Position numbers and translations under genes: made by a program. This document shows, in pieces, positions 8,495 through 17,068 of a stretch of DNA of 64,000 nt. Below the pieces are notes generated by a model. That model made no database searches, was not told the origin of the DNA, and worked only from the letters and a program-made list of their open reading frames with translations. Source of the DNA: Alkalimonas cellulosilytica. GTDB taxonomy: Bacteria; Pseudomonadota; Gammaproteobacteria; Enterobacterales; Alteromonadaceae. How positions within the stretch are numbered: position 1 is the first letter of the stretch; each line of letters opens with the position of its first letter. Location: NCBI RefSeq assembly GCF_036325985.1, contig NZ_JAUHLI010000017.1, forward strand, positions 14,367 through 78,366, read 5' to 3'.

Positions 8495-9811
8495 TCAGAC
8501 TTTGCCATGCAGCATGGCATTGTAAGCCGGTTGCAACATTTGTTCTTTCATCATCCACACCAGCCAGGACTCTTCGGTGGGACTGATAAAACCAAAGGAT
8601 GGCATCAGTTTTCCTTCGTAGCCAAATTCCGACAAGATAGCGCGGCCAATGCTGGTGATCAGTGGGCAGGAGGTATAACCATTGTAACGGGCGGTTAGTG
8701 GCTGGCCACTCAAAAAAGCCAGGATGTTGCGCTCGGCCACCGGTGCCTGCATTTTGACACTGGCGGCAGTTTTGCCAAAAGGCGTGCCAATCACATCGCC
8801 GACCCCAAAGACATTTGGGTAGCGACGATGTTGCAGACTGTATTGATCCACTTCCAGCCAGTTGCCGGCAAAAGGTCCATCGTGCCAGACCAGATCGGAA
8901 GCTTTTATCACATCCGATGCACTCATCGGAGGCACCACATGAATAAAGTCGTACGATTCCCGGCTGTGTGTGCCATCGGTATGGGCGAAATAGGCGGTGC
9001 GGCTCGGCGCGTCCAAACCAGTCAGGACGCGCTGGTCAAAGAATCCGACCTTTTGCTCCTGCCAGCGTCTAAGCACAAAATCGTTGTAGGTAGGCACCGC
9101 AAACACCCGGTTTGAGTACGGGGTAAAAAAATCAACCTGGAAACGTTCACGCTGGCCGGTTTTCTCAAGCCGAGACAGAGTAGTAAAGGTCATTTTCAAC
9201 GGCGCGCCGGCGCACTTGAGCGGGGTATTGCTTAAGGTAAACAAAGCCCGGCCTTCGCCTTTGCTGACTAAGGCATCGATTTGTGCACTGGTTGCCAGGG
9301 CAGCTGCAGGGCTGGCATAGACGCTGCCAATGCCATGCTGACCAATCATGCTGACATCAAAGCCTTCAATTTCGTGATAATTGAGCTGACAGCCTGTGGC
9401 CACCACCAAGAGATCATAAGTCAGTTGCTGCTGGTTACTGAGCTCGACCCGCTGCTGACGGGCATCGATAGCGGTCACATCCTGCGTCAACCAATCGATG
9501 CCGTTGCCAAGCCATTGGCTGGTGCTGGAGAGCACCCGCTCTGGCTGCCATAAACCAGAGGCTATCATGGTGTAGCCTGGTTGATAATGGTGCTCTGGCC
9601 TGGCTCCGACCAGCGTAATACGGGCACCGGTGATGCTGCGGCGCAAACGGTTCGCCATAGCGATGCCGGCTGCGCCCGCACCAAGGATGACAATATGGGC
9701 CTGGCTTTGCAGGGGTTTAGCCAGCAAGGCGACTGGCGAAGCCGCTGTGGCTCCGGCGGCCAGTCCAAGCAGCAACTTGCGCCGCAGTGGCTGGGTTGGT
9801 GATGTACTCAT
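8495..9811 (-). CDS. Sulfide:quinone oxidoreductase-like FAD flavoprotein with Tat-type signal
   Basis: A 438-residue protein of the SQR/flavocytochrome c sulfide dehydrogenase flavoprotein family, which oxidises sulfide and passes electrons to quinone or cytochrome c. It begins with a Tat-like signal (LRRKLLLGLAAG, then a hydrophobic stretch), so it is probably exported folded. The FAD fold is at 39-56 (IVILGAGAAGIAMANRL) and the second FAD motif is VFGVGDVIGTP near 335. Three cysteines lie in the positions used by SQR enzymes: Cys141 (ATGCQL), Cys200 (TPLKCAG) and Cys382 (TSCPLI). The first two codons overlap the preceding gene (ATGA). The divergent operon encodes a bd oxidase, a rhodanese and a DsrE-like protein, which supports a sulfide function. 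Which SQR subtype it is cannot be set by eye. Confidence 0.88.
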   Translation of the reverse strand: MSTSPTQPLRRKLLLGLAAGATAASPVALLAKPLQSQAHIVILGAGAAGIAMANRLRRSITGARITLVGARPEHHYQPGYTMIASGLWQPERVLSSTSQWLGNGIDWLTQDVTAIDARQQRVELSNQQQLTYDLLVVATGCQLNYHEIEGFDVSMIGQHGIGSVYASPAAALATSAQIDALVSKGEGRALFTLSNTPLKCAGAPLKMTFTTLSRLEKTGQRERFQVDFFTPYSNRVFAVPTYNDFVLRRWQEQKVGFFDQRVLTGLDAPSRTAYFAHTDGTHSRESYDFIHVVPPMSASDVIKASDLVWHDGPFAGNWLEVDQYSLQHRRYPNVFGVGDVIGTPFGKTAASVKMQAPVAERNILAFLSGQPLTARYNGYTSCPLITSIGRAILSEFGYEGKLMPSFGFISPTEESWLVWMMKEQMLQPAYNAMLHGKV

Positions 9812-10146
9812 AAAGCCTCCTGGGATCCAAGTTCAAACCCCTGCAATTGCTGGTGCAAACGTTGCCACTGCACCCGTACACCGCAGACTTTATCAGCGCC
9901 ACTTTGGTGCCAAAAACGCTCGGCCAGTTCGTTGAACCGATACTGCTGATCACTGACGGTGATTAAGCTGGCGCTTTGCAACCGTTGCAGGGCAGTGCTG
10001 ATCTCGGCTGGCTCTGCGCCGGGGGGTTGCAGATACGCCATTGCTTGTTGTACCTGAGCCAAGCTGGCGCTCCCTGTGTCCGCCATGGCGTAGCGCACAG
10101 CCAGTAACACCAAAGAATCAAATAGCTGCAGTGTCTGACTGGTCAT
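9808..10146 (-). CDS. Small winged-helix-like hypothetical protein of the sulfide operon
   Basis: A 112-residue protein started at ATG 10146, where ATGA overlaps the stop of the DUF2892 gene; longer frames upstream would run back through that gene. It ends in another ATGA overlap with the SQR-like gene, so translation is probably coupled on both sides. The middle (AEISTALQRLQSASLITV, then QQYRFNELAERFW) looks like a helix-turn-helix followed by a wing, as in Rrf2- or MarR-like small regulators. It may be the local regulator or simply a winged-helix accessory protein. One cysteine is present (KVCGVRV); a redox or persulfide sensor normally needs two, so sensing by cysteine pairs is unlikely. 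I do not recognise the family. Confidence 0.6.
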   Translation of the reverse strand: MTSQTLQLFDSLVLLAVRYAMADTGSASLAQVQQAMAYLQPPGAEPAEISTALQRLQSASLITVSDQQYRFNELAERFWHQSGADKVCGVRVQWQRLHQQLQGFELGSQEAL

Positions 10147-10334
10147 GCTTTGGGCTTGCAGGTTGATATGCCGAGCAAGCTGTATGCCGGGCAGGTGTTG
10201 AATAAACCCGTCAATAATGGCACAACACCAATCCAACCCCAGACACCGATGACACCTGTGGCCGCCAAAGCGATCAGTACAATACCCACGATCAGTCGCA
10301 GTGTTTTATCAAGTCCACCTACATTGGTTTTCAT
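10143..10334 (-). CDS. DUF2892 (YgaP transmembrane-domain) protein
   Basis: A 63-residue protein with the typical start MKTNVGGLDKTLRLIVG and two hydrophobic helices, ending in a cysteine-containing tail (NTCPAYSLLGISTCKPK). This is the small membrane domain that in E. coli YgaP is fused to a rhodanese and that often occurs in sulfur-handling operons. It is the first gene of the reverse operon and overlaps the next gene by four bases (ATGA). Its presence beside an SQR-like gene strengthens the sulfide reading of the locus. Confidence 0.88.
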   Translation of the reverse strand: MKTNVGGLDKTLRLIVGIVLIALAATGVIGVWGWIGVVPLLTGLFNTCPAYSLLGISTCKPKA

Positions 10335-10391
10335 TGCAGTACCACCTGGTAGTTAAGAAGTCTCTTAAATTAAAAATACCTTGGAATTGAT

Positions 10392-10411
10392 GATTTCACC
10401 AGTGTGAAATC
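10392..10411. promoter_or_regulatory. Perfect palindrome in the divergent sulfide/cyd promoter region (site 1)
   Basis: GATTTCAC, four bases CAGT, GTGAAATC: an 8-bp perfect inverted repeat of 20 bases in total. It lies 58 bases upstream of the DUF2892 start and 155 bases upstream of cydA. The spacing and symmetry suit a dimeric repressor or activator. It matches no standard FNR or CRP box that I can recognise. Confidence 0.5.
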
Positions 10412-10426
10412 GCACTTTTTTTGATC

Positions 10427-10443
10427 TGCGACACTATGTCGCA
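10427..10443. promoter_or_regulatory. Perfect palindrome in the divergent sulfide/cyd promoter region (site 2)
   Basis: TGCGACA, CTA, TGTCGCA: a 7-bp perfect inverted repeat, 17 bases in total, 15 bases after site 1. A likely cydA -10 element is TATAAC (10482-10487), which would place this site near -58, suitable for an activator. No good -35 element is visible before that -10, which also fits activator dependence. The site sequence differs from site 1, so two regulators may act here. Confidence 0.5.
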
Positions 10444-10565
10444 CGCTTCAATAAGAAAAAATTAATATAGTTGGTGTATGCTATAACTTTAGTCCAGAGT
10501 TGTATTTTTGCTAGGCAAATTTGAGCGAGCTCCGGCAGGAGTGAGCCCAGATCAGGAGAACGGTT

Positions 10566-11963
10566 ATGGAGTTAGATCCTCTGCTGCTATCGCGTATCCA
10601 GTTCGCGTTTGTGGTGTGCTTTCATGCGATTTTTCCCGTCTTTACCATAGGTCTGGCCAGCTTTATTGCTGTGCTGGAGGCGTTGTCGTTCAAAACCGGC
10701 CAGCCAGTGTGGCAGCGCTTGTCGAAGTTTTGGATCCAGGTGTTTGCGGTGGTGTTTGGCATGGGGGTGGTATCCGGCATTGTGATGTCGTTCCAGTTTG
10801 GCACCAACTGGAGTAACTTCTCGTATGCCACTGCCAACTTCCTCGGGCCGGTACTGAGCTACGAAGTGGTCACCGCCTTTTTCCTGGAAGCCGCTTTTTT
10901 AGGGGTTTTGTTGTTCGGGCGGGATAAAGTGCCGCAAGGCGTGCATCTGTTCGCAGCCATTATGGTGGCGCTTGGCACCTTTATTTCTTCCTTCTGGATT
11001 TTATCGGCCAACTCCCTGATGCAAACACCCGGAGGTCTGGAGCTGCGTGATGGCATGTACCATGTGGTGTCCTGGTCTCAGGCGCTGTTTACCCCATCTT
11101 TCGGGTACCGTTTCCTGCATATGGCGCTGGCTTCCTTTTTAACCGCCGCTCTGGTGGTAGCTGGCGTGAGCGCCTGGTTTATCCTGCAAAAGCGTGAGTT
11201 TGAAAGCAACCGCAAAGCTTTATCCATTGCGCTGTGGATGCTGTTAATTCTGGCACCGATGCAGGTGGTGGTTGGCGATTTCCATGGTTTGAACACCCTG
11301 GAGCACCAACCGATGAAGGTGGCTGCGATGGAGGGCAACTGGCAAACCGACACCGGTGTGCCTTTGCTGCTCTTTGCCATCCCGGATCAGGCCGCGCAAA
11401 CCAATCACTTTGCTATTGGTATTCCGAATATGGCGAGCTTTATTCTGACGCACGATTGGCAGGGGGAGGTACCCGGCCTGAATGAAGTCGCGCCAGAGAT
11501 GCAGCCGCCGGTGTTTTTGGTGTTCTGGTCGTTCCGGATTATGGTGGCGATGGGCTTACTGATGGTGTTTTTTGGCCTGGCCGGTTGGGTGCTGCGTTAC
11601 CGGCAGCGCTACCATCAAAGCCGCTGGTTTTTGCAAAGCCTGCGCTGGATGAGCCTCTCCCCCTTTATTGCGGTGCTGGCCGGTTGGGTTGTGACAGAAG
11701 CCGGTCGGGCGCCCTGGTTGATTTACGAGCAAATGACCCACGCCGAAGGTCTGACCCCTTCACTTACCGGCGGTATGGCACTCTTTACCCTGATTGGCTA
11801 TGTGGTGGTGTACAGCCTGGTGTTCAGTGCCGGGGTGTATTACTTGCTGAAAGTATTCCGTGGTGGCCTGGAGAAGGCCAATCAGCCGCATGAACAAGAA
11901 GAGGTGGAGCGCGCCAAGCGGCCATTCTCAGCTGCTCACGCCAGTCTGGAAGGAGAAAACTAA
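10566..11963 (+). CDS. cydA: Cytochrome bd-type quinol oxidase subunit I, short-Q-loop (CioA-like)
   Basis: A 465-residue inner-membrane subunit that binds haems and quinol and reduces oxygen to water. The residues known from E. coli CydA are present: haem ligands His20 and His185, the glutamates Glu100 and Glu108, the quinol-loop Lys251 and Glu256 (QPMKVAAMEGNW), and FWSFRIM with Arg324 and Met326. Between Glu256 and Arg324 the protein is about 65 residues shorter than E. coli CydA, so it has the short Q-loop typical of cyanide-insensitive (CIO) oxidases. Glu74 of E. coli is Ser75 here (VMSFQFGTNW). AGGAG precedes the ATG. The stop overlaps the cydB start (TAATG). It heads a cydABDC operon. 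Confidence 0.95.
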   Translation: MELDPLLLSRIQFAFVVCFHAIFPVFTIGLASFIAVLEALSFKTGQPVWQRLSKFWIQVFAVVFGMGVVSGIVMSFQFGTNWSNFSYATANFLGPVLSYEVVTAFFLEAAFLGVLLFGRDKVPQGVHLFAAIMVALGTFISSFWILSANSLMQTPGGLELRDGMYHVVSWSQALFTPSFGYRFLHMALASFLTAALVVAGVSAWFILQKREFESNRKALSIALWMLLILAPMQVVVGDFHGLNTLEHQPMKVAAMEGNWQTDTGVPLLLFAIPDQAAQTNHFAIGIPNMASFILTHDWQGEVPGLNEVAPEMQPPVFLVFWSFRIMVAMGLLMVFFGLAGWVLRYRQRYHQSRWFLQSLRWMSLSPFIAVLAGWVVTEAGRAPWLIYEQMTHAEGLTPSLTGGMALFTLIGYVVVYSLVFSAGVYYLLKVFRGGLEKANQPHEQEEVERAKRPFSAAHASLEGEN

Positions 11964-12964
11964 TGGACCAGCCTTTTGATTTGACTTTAATTTGGGCGGT
12001 GATCATTGCTTTTGGGGTGATGATGTATGTGCTGATGGATGGATTCGATCTGGGGCAGGGCATCTTGTTTCCTTTTGCGCCGGATGAGCATTACCGCGAT
12101 GTGATGATGAACTCGGTAGCTCCGGTGTGGGATGGCAATGAAACCTGGCTGGTGCTTGGGGGCGCAGGCCTGCTGGCGGCATTCCCTTTGGTGTACTCGG
12201 TGTTTTTGCCGGCGCTTTATATCGGGGTGTTCCTGCTGCTGGCTGGCTTGATTTTCCGTGGCGTGGCCTTTGAGTTTCGTTTTAAAGCTAAAACCTCCAA
12301 GTACCTGTGGAACTGGGCCTTTGCCGGCGGCTCTACCGTGGCAGCATTTGCACAGGGTGCAGTCGTTGGGGCTTATATCCAGGGGTTTGCCACGGAAAAC
12401 TTCCGCTATGTAGGCGGGGCTTTTGACTGGTTAACTCCTTTTACCGTCATTACCGGCCTTGGGCTGGTGGCAGGCTACGCCTTACTGGGCGCGACCTGGC
12501 TGATTATGAAATCTGAAGGCGAAGTACAGCAATGGGCCTACAAACTAACACCGCGATTATTGCTAGCGGTGCTGGTGGTCTTTGCCGTCATCAGTGTCTA
12601 TACCCCCTTTGTCGATCCCAAGGTGATGGAGCGCTGGTTTGATGGTTTTAGCGCTATCTGGTTGCTGCCTCTGCTAGCGCTGTACTGTGCCTGGGCTATC
12701 TATCGTTCGGTCCAAAAGCAGCAGGAAGGCTTGCCCTTTGTTGCCACCATGGGCTTGTTCCTCTTTACTTACCTGGGCTTGCTGGCCAGTAAATGGCCTT
12801 ACATGGTGCCACCGGACTACACCTTGTGGGATGCCGCTTCTGCCTATGAGTCGCAACTCTTCTTGTTGCTGGGTTTCTTGTTTGTTATCCCGATTGTACT
12901 GGCCTATACCGCCTGGACCTATTGGGTATTTCGGGGCAAAGTGAAAGCAACGGGTTACCACTAA
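11963..12964 (+). CDS. cydB: Cytochrome bd-type quinol oxidase subunit II
   Basis: A 333-residue hydrophobic protein with eight or so membrane helices, partner of CydA. It has the expected MDGFDLGQGILFPF near the N-terminus, with Asp and Gly residues of the proton path, and SVAPVWDGNETWLVLGG at about residues 49-65. The start overlaps the cydA stop by one base, so the subunits are translationally coupled. No small cydX-like gene follows; cydD begins one base after the stop. Confidence 0.95.
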   Translation: MDQPFDLTLIWAVIIAFGVMMYVLMDGFDLGQGILFPFAPDEHYRDVMMNSVAPVWDGNETWLVLGGAGLLAAFPLVYSVFLPALYIGVFLLLAGLIFRGVAFEFRFKAKTSKYLWNWAFAGGSTVAAFAQGAVVGAYIQGFATENFRYVGGAFDWLTPFTVITGLGLVAGYALLGATWLIMKSEGEVQQWAYKLTPRLLLAVLVVFAVISVYTPFVDPKVMERWFDGFSAIWLLPLLALYCAWAIYRSVQKQQEGLPFVATMGLFLFTYLGLLASKWPYMVPPDYTLWDAASAYESQLFLLLGFLFVIPIVLAYTAWTYWVFRGKVKATGYH

Positions 12965-12965
12965 G

Positions 12966-14660
12966 GTGCAAGGCTTGCGGGGCGATGCGACAGATGTGCA
13001 GGCCGGGAAGGCTTTGTTGCACACTGTGGTTAAGCAGCAACGGCCACTGCTGACCGGCGCTGTGCTGTTGGGACTGTTATCGACCCTGGGCTTGATCGGT
13101 CAGTGGCTGGCTCTGGCCTGGTTGCTGGGGGAGGTTATTTTGCCTGCAGAGCGCTGGCAGTGGAGTATGGCCTATCCCAGTGTATTGCTGTTTTTGCTGG
13201 CGCTGGTATTGCGTGCTGGCGCAGCCTGGGGGCAGGAGTATTGCGCCAGCCGGGCCAGCATTGCGGTGCGCCAATCGCTGCGACTGCAATTGCTGCAGCT
13301 GTGGCGTGAGGGGCCAGCCTGGCGCCTGGGTGAGCTGTCAGCTGCCGATTGGGCCAGTCAGTGGGGCGATAACATTGAGACGATGGATGGCTATGTTGCC
13401 CGCTACTGGCCACAGCAGTATCTGGCGCTGTTATCGCCGTTGCTGATGCTGGCTCTGATTGCCTGGCTGAACTGGCTGATGGCGCTGATTTTGTTGCTGG
13501 CAGCTCCCTTGATCCCACTGTTTATGGTGTTGGTTGGACTTGGCGCGGAACAAATTAACCGACGCCACCAGTTGGAGCGTCAGCGACTGGCCGGACACTT
13601 TTTAAATCGGGTGAAGCAGTTGCGGTTATTGCGCCAGCTGGGCGCTATCGCACAGAGCAGTCAGCAGATTGCCCGCCAAAGCGGCCGCTACCGCGATCTG
13701 CTGATGGCGACCTTAAAGGTTGCCTTCTTATCCTCTGCTGTGCTGGAATTCTTCGCCAGTGTCGCGGTTGCCTCGGTGGCTATCTACATTGGCTTTGTGC
13801 TGTTCGGGGCCATTGACTGGGGACCTGCTGCCAGCATCAGTTTATTCAGTGGGTTAACCATCCTGTTGCTGGCACCAGAGTACTTTCAGCCCATTCGTCA
13901 GTTTGCGCAGACCTATCATGACAAAGCAGCAGCCCTTGCCGCTGCGATGCAGCTGGCGCCCTGGCTGGCCAAAGCGACAGAGCCGGATAGGTCTGAACCG
14001 CAGCCATCCGACAGCCATGCTCTGCAACTGACTGAGCTGGTCAGCGCCTATCCGACACAAGCGCTCAGGCCGCCGCCGGTGACACTGACGGTGCCTGAGC
14101 ATCATTGCCTGCTGTTGAGTGGCCCTTCCGGTAGCGGTAAAACCACCGCACTAAAAACACTCGCTGGCTTAATCCCTGCCAAAGCAGGGGCTTTTCATTG
14201 GCCGAATAAACACGGCCGCATGGTGTATCTGCCGCAGCAACCCTGGATAAAGCCTGGCAGCTGGGCCGACAATCTGCGGCTCTATGCGCCGGATGCCAGT
14301 GAATCCGACATGATGAGTGTGTTGGAGCAGCTGGGGCTAGCCCCGCTGTTGGCCGAGCAAACGAATGGGCTGGCGACACCACTGAACCCAGCCGACACGG
14401 CGCTTTCAGGTGGTCAGCTGCAGCGGTTGATGCTAGCTCGTGCTTTGCTGGCTCCCGCTTCAGTGCTGCTGTTGGATGAGCCCACTGCCAGGTTGGATCA
14501 GCAAAGTAAAGCGCTGGTGATGGCAGTGTTGGCGCAGCGCAAAAGCTGTCAATGGTTGCTGATTGCCAGCCATGATCCGGCCATGCAACAACTGGCTGAT
14601 CACTACTGGTTTTTTGCTGCCACAGATGCAGGCACTGGGCTCAGCGAGGCGCCGGTATGA
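12966..14660 (+). CDS. cydD: Thiol reductant ABC exporter subunit CydD
   Basis: A 564-residue ABC half-transporter with a six-helix membrane domain (residues about 20-310) and a nucleotide-binding domain (about 350-550). Walker A is GPSGSGKTT, the signature is LSGGQLQRLMLARAL and Walker B is VLLLDEPTARLD. CydDC exports glutathione or cysteine or moves haem, and is needed to assemble bd oxidase. The start is GTG 12966, one base after cydB, and the gene overlaps cydC by four bases (ATGA). Its place straight after cydAB supports the CydD call over other ABC exporters. Confidence 0.9.
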   Translation: MQGLRGDATDVQAGKALLHTVVKQQRPLLTGAVLLGLLSTLGLIGQWLALAWLLGEVILPAERWQWSMAYPSVLLFLLALVLRAGAAWGQEYCASRASIAVRQSLRLQLLQLWREGPAWRLGELSAADWASQWGDNIETMDGYVARYWPQQYLALLSPLLMLALIAWLNWLMALILLLAAPLIPLFMVLVGLGAEQINRRHQLERQRLAGHFLNRVKQLRLLRQLGAIAQSSQQIARQSGRYRDLLMATLKVAFLSSAVLEFFASVAVASVAIYIGFVLFGAIDWGPAASISLFSGLTILLLAPEYFQPIRQFAQTYHDKAAALAAAMQLAPWLAKATEPDRSEPQPSDSHALQLTELVSAYPTQALRPPPVTLTVPEHHCLLLSGPSGSGKTTALKTLAGLIPAKAGAFHWPNKHGRMVYLPQQPWIKPGSWADNLRLYAPDASESDMMSVLEQLGLAPLLAEQTNGLATPLNPADTALSGGQLQRLMLARALLAPASVLLLDEPTARLDQQSKALVMAVLAQRKSCQWLLIASHDPAMQQLADHYWFFAATDAGTGLSEAPV

Positions 14661-16348
14661 GCAATGATCGTACCATGCTGCAGTATTGGCTGCAATTGCT
14701 GGTGTGGCAACACCGGGGACGCTTGCTGCTGGCTGCTGCTTTGACCTTGCTGACTGCACTGTTTGGCCTGGCTTTATTGGGTTTATCTGGCTGGTTTATT
14801 ACCGCCACGGCCGTGGTCGGGGCCATCCTGCTAGCCGGCGGCAGTGCTTTTCTGGAGCTGTACATGCCAGGCAGTGGCATTCGTTTTTTTGCTCTGGGTC
14901 GCACGATCAGCCGCTATGCCGAACGGGTATTCAGTCATCAGCTGGTGCTGGAGCAACTGGCGAGAGTGCGGGTTCAGTTATTTCAGGGGCTGGCACATTT
15001 GCCCGATAGCGCGCTGCAGCAGGCGCAAGATGCCGACTGGCTGAATCGCCTGACCACGGATCTGGAACAACTGGATACCGTTTTGCTGCGCTTGTTACTG
15101 CCACCGGCCAGTTTGCTGCTGGTTTGGCTGCTGCTGGGTGGTTTTTTTGCCGTTTGGTCAGTGCCGCTGGCGCTAGGGTTCTTGCTGGTTGGCTTGCCGT
15201 TGCTGTTGCTGATCCTGGCTCTGTTTATCCGGCAAAGCGTGGCTTTGAATTATCAACTCAGCGCTCTGCTTAATGAGAGCCGGCAGCAGGTGATTACACA
15301 GCTGGAAGGACTGGACGAGCTGCGGGTAGCCGGGCAATTGCAGGCAGAGCAGCAGGCTGTTGTGCAGTTGCTCGCGCTGATTGATGGAAAACAACATCGT
15401 GTTAGCCAGCAGCAGGCGCTTAGCCAGTTGCTGCTGCAATTGCTGCATGGTGGTCTGGTGCTCTTTGTGGCGCTGCTGGCGGTTGCTGGTTACCAGCATG
15501 GCTGGTTCTCCGGGCCGGTTGCGGTGATGCTGGTGTTGCCTGTGCTGGCGCTTAGTGAGCTGCTGCAACCTTTACCCGGGCAACTGGCCAGTGCCGGTCG
15601 TAGCTGGTTTGCGGCCAAGCGGCTGTATCCGCTGGCTACCCAACCGGAGCCTGCGGCAGCAGCGGGCGACGAAGCGCTGAACACCGTACAACTGCAGCTG
15701 CATCGGTATGGTCGTATTGCGGCAAGCTTGCAGCGGCCATTCGCCCTTCACCTGTCGGCAGAGCGGCCGGTGTTGTTGGTCAGTGGTGCATCCGGCACCG
15801 GCAAAAGCAGCCTGGCAGAGCTATTGGTACGTGACACCTTGCCCGGCGCTGCAGAGCTTCGCTGGAATGGCAGGGTGCGCTCGGCATGGCAACAAGCGGG
15901 GCTTCACCAGCAGGTGGCGCTGTTAAGCCAGCAAAGTGGCATGCTGGCCGATACACTTCGTACCAATCTGATGGTGGGCCTGTCCGATGTGACCGAGCAG
16001 CGGTTGTGGCAAGTTTTGATCCAGGTCGAGTTGGATCAGTGGGCGCAATCGCTGCCGAAGCAACTGGATACCTGGTTGGGCGATAGTGGCCAGCAAGTAT
16101 CGGGCGGCCAGGCCCGGCGCATTAACCTGGCGCGCTGGCTGCTACGCTCACCTCGCCTGGTGATTCTGGATGAACCTTTCTATGGCCTGGATCAGGCGCA
16201 GGCAGCAAGGATCTGGCAAGCCATCCAGCCCTGGATGCAAGGCCGCCTGGTGTTATTGCTGCTTCATCACCGGCCAGATTTTTTGGCTGATGGCTGGCCA
16301 GAGCTTTCTTTAAATTTGGATACAACCACGGAGGAGACGATATCATGA
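14657..16348 (+). CDS. cydC: Thiol reductant ABC exporter subunit CydC
   Basis: A 563-residue ABC half-transporter, the second half of the CydDC heterodimer. It has a membrane domain, then Walker A GASGTGKSS, signature VSGGQARRINLARWLL and Walker B LVILDEPFYGLD. Many leucine-rich hydrophobic segments occupy the first 310 residues. It starts inside the cydD stop (ATGA) and its own stop overlaps the start of the rhodanese gene (ATGA), so a chain of coupled genes runs from cydA to the rhodanese. Confidence 0.9.
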   Translation: MSNDRTMLQYWLQLLVWQHRGRLLLAAALTLLTALFGLALLGLSGWFITATAVVGAILLAGGSAFLELYMPGSGIRFFALGRTISRYAERVFSHQLVLEQLARVRVQLFQGLAHLPDSALQQAQDADWLNRLTTDLEQLDTVLLRLLLPPASLLLVWLLLGGFFAVWSVPLALGFLLVGLPLLLLILALFIRQSVALNYQLSALLNESRQQVITQLEGLDELRVAGQLQAEQQAVVQLLALIDGKQHRVSQQQALSQLLLQLLHGGLVLFVALLAVAGYQHGWFSGPVAVMLVLPVLALSELLQPLPGQLASAGRSWFAAKRLYPLATQPEPAAAAGDEALNTVQLQLHRYGRIAASLQRPFALHLSAERPVLLVSGASGTGKSSLAELLVRDTLPGAAELRWNGRVRSAWQQAGLHQQVALLSQQSGMLADTLRTNLMVGLSDVTEQRLWQVLIQVELDQWAQSLPKQLDTWLGDSGQQVSGGQARRINLARWLLRSPRLVILDEPFYGLDQAQAARIWQAIQPWMQGRLVLLLLHHRPDFLADGWPELSLNLDTTTEETIS

Positions 16349-16956
16349 AGTTCTTTCAAAGCCTTGCCATGCTGGCTTGCTTAGTGAGTGGTGCGGTTTT
16401 CGCAGCCACAGGCAACCCTGTTGCCAGCAGTAAGGATCCCAGTCAAAGCAGTCTTGGGCTGTATGTGACGGCCAAAGAAGCCTATGCGATGCTGGAGCAA
16501 GACCCGAAGGCGGTGCTGGTGGATGTACGCGATCCGGTGGAAATAAAGTTTACCGGTTTTGCCACCCCAACCAAAATTCATGTGCCCTGGTTGCTGACCG
16601 ATACCAGTCGGCTGAATGCGGATCAGCAAACCTGGCCGATGCAGCCGAACCCGCAGTTTGATCAGCAGTTACTGAGCCGCTTGCAACAGCTTGGCGTGCA
16701 AAAAGACGATGCCATTATCCTCATTTGCCGAAGCGGTGCGACCCGTAGTGCGCCGGCGGTGGACCGGTTGGCGGGTTATGGCTACCACAATGTCTGGTCG
16801 GTGACCGATGGCTTTGAAGGCAATACCTTGCCAGAAGGACCATCCAAAGGCGTACGGGCGCTGGATGGCTGGCGCAATTCCGGTTTGCCCTGGAGCTACC
16901 GGGTGCCAGCGGATGTCGCCTGGACAGCCCCAACAGCCGAAACGGCACAGCATTAA
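16345..16956 (+). CDS. Periplasmic rhodanese-like sulfurtransferase
   Basis: A 203-residue protein with a signal peptide (MKFFQSLAMLACLVSGAVFA) and a single rhodanese domain. The active-site loop is CRSGATRS near residue 130, so the persulfide-forming cysteine is present. VLVDVRDPVE near residue 53 is the usual conserved segment. It would transfer sulfane sulfur in the periplasm. It is coupled to cydC by a four-base overlap, and a DsrE-like gene follows, so it probably handles the sulfane sulfur or polysulfide produced by the divergent SQR-like enzyme. Confidence 0.9.
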   Translation: MKFFQSLAMLACLVSGAVFAATGNPVASSKDPSQSSLGLYVTAKEAYAMLEQDPKAVLVDVRDPVEIKFTGFATPTKIHVPWLLTDTSRLNADQQTWPMQPNPQFDQQLLSRLQQLGVQKDDAIILICRSGATRSAPAVDRLAGYGYHNVWSVTDGFEGNTLPEGPSKGVRALDGWRNSGLPWSYRVPADVAWTAPTAETAQH

Positions 16957-16998
16957 ATGACAACGATACAGCGCATCAGGTTGCAAACCACGGCTTGC

Positions 16999-17058
16999 AA
17001 ACCACTACGAAAACCGCTGTGAAAACTACGATACAAATTACGATGAAAACCACGAAGG
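16999..17058 (+). repeat. Degenerate 12-bp tandem repeat, about five units, between rhodanese and DsrE-like genes
   Basis: Five consecutive 12-base units share an AAAYYRC-type core: AAACCACTACGA, AAACCGCTGTGA, AAACTACGATAC, AAATTACGATGA and AAACCACGAAGG. A 14-base relative lies just before at 16985-16998. The last unit merges into the ribosome site (AAGGAG) of the DsrE-like gene. Unit length is a multiple of three, but stops interrupt the frames, so it is not coding now. Confidence 0.55.
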
Positions 17059-17068
17059 AGAACGATCG

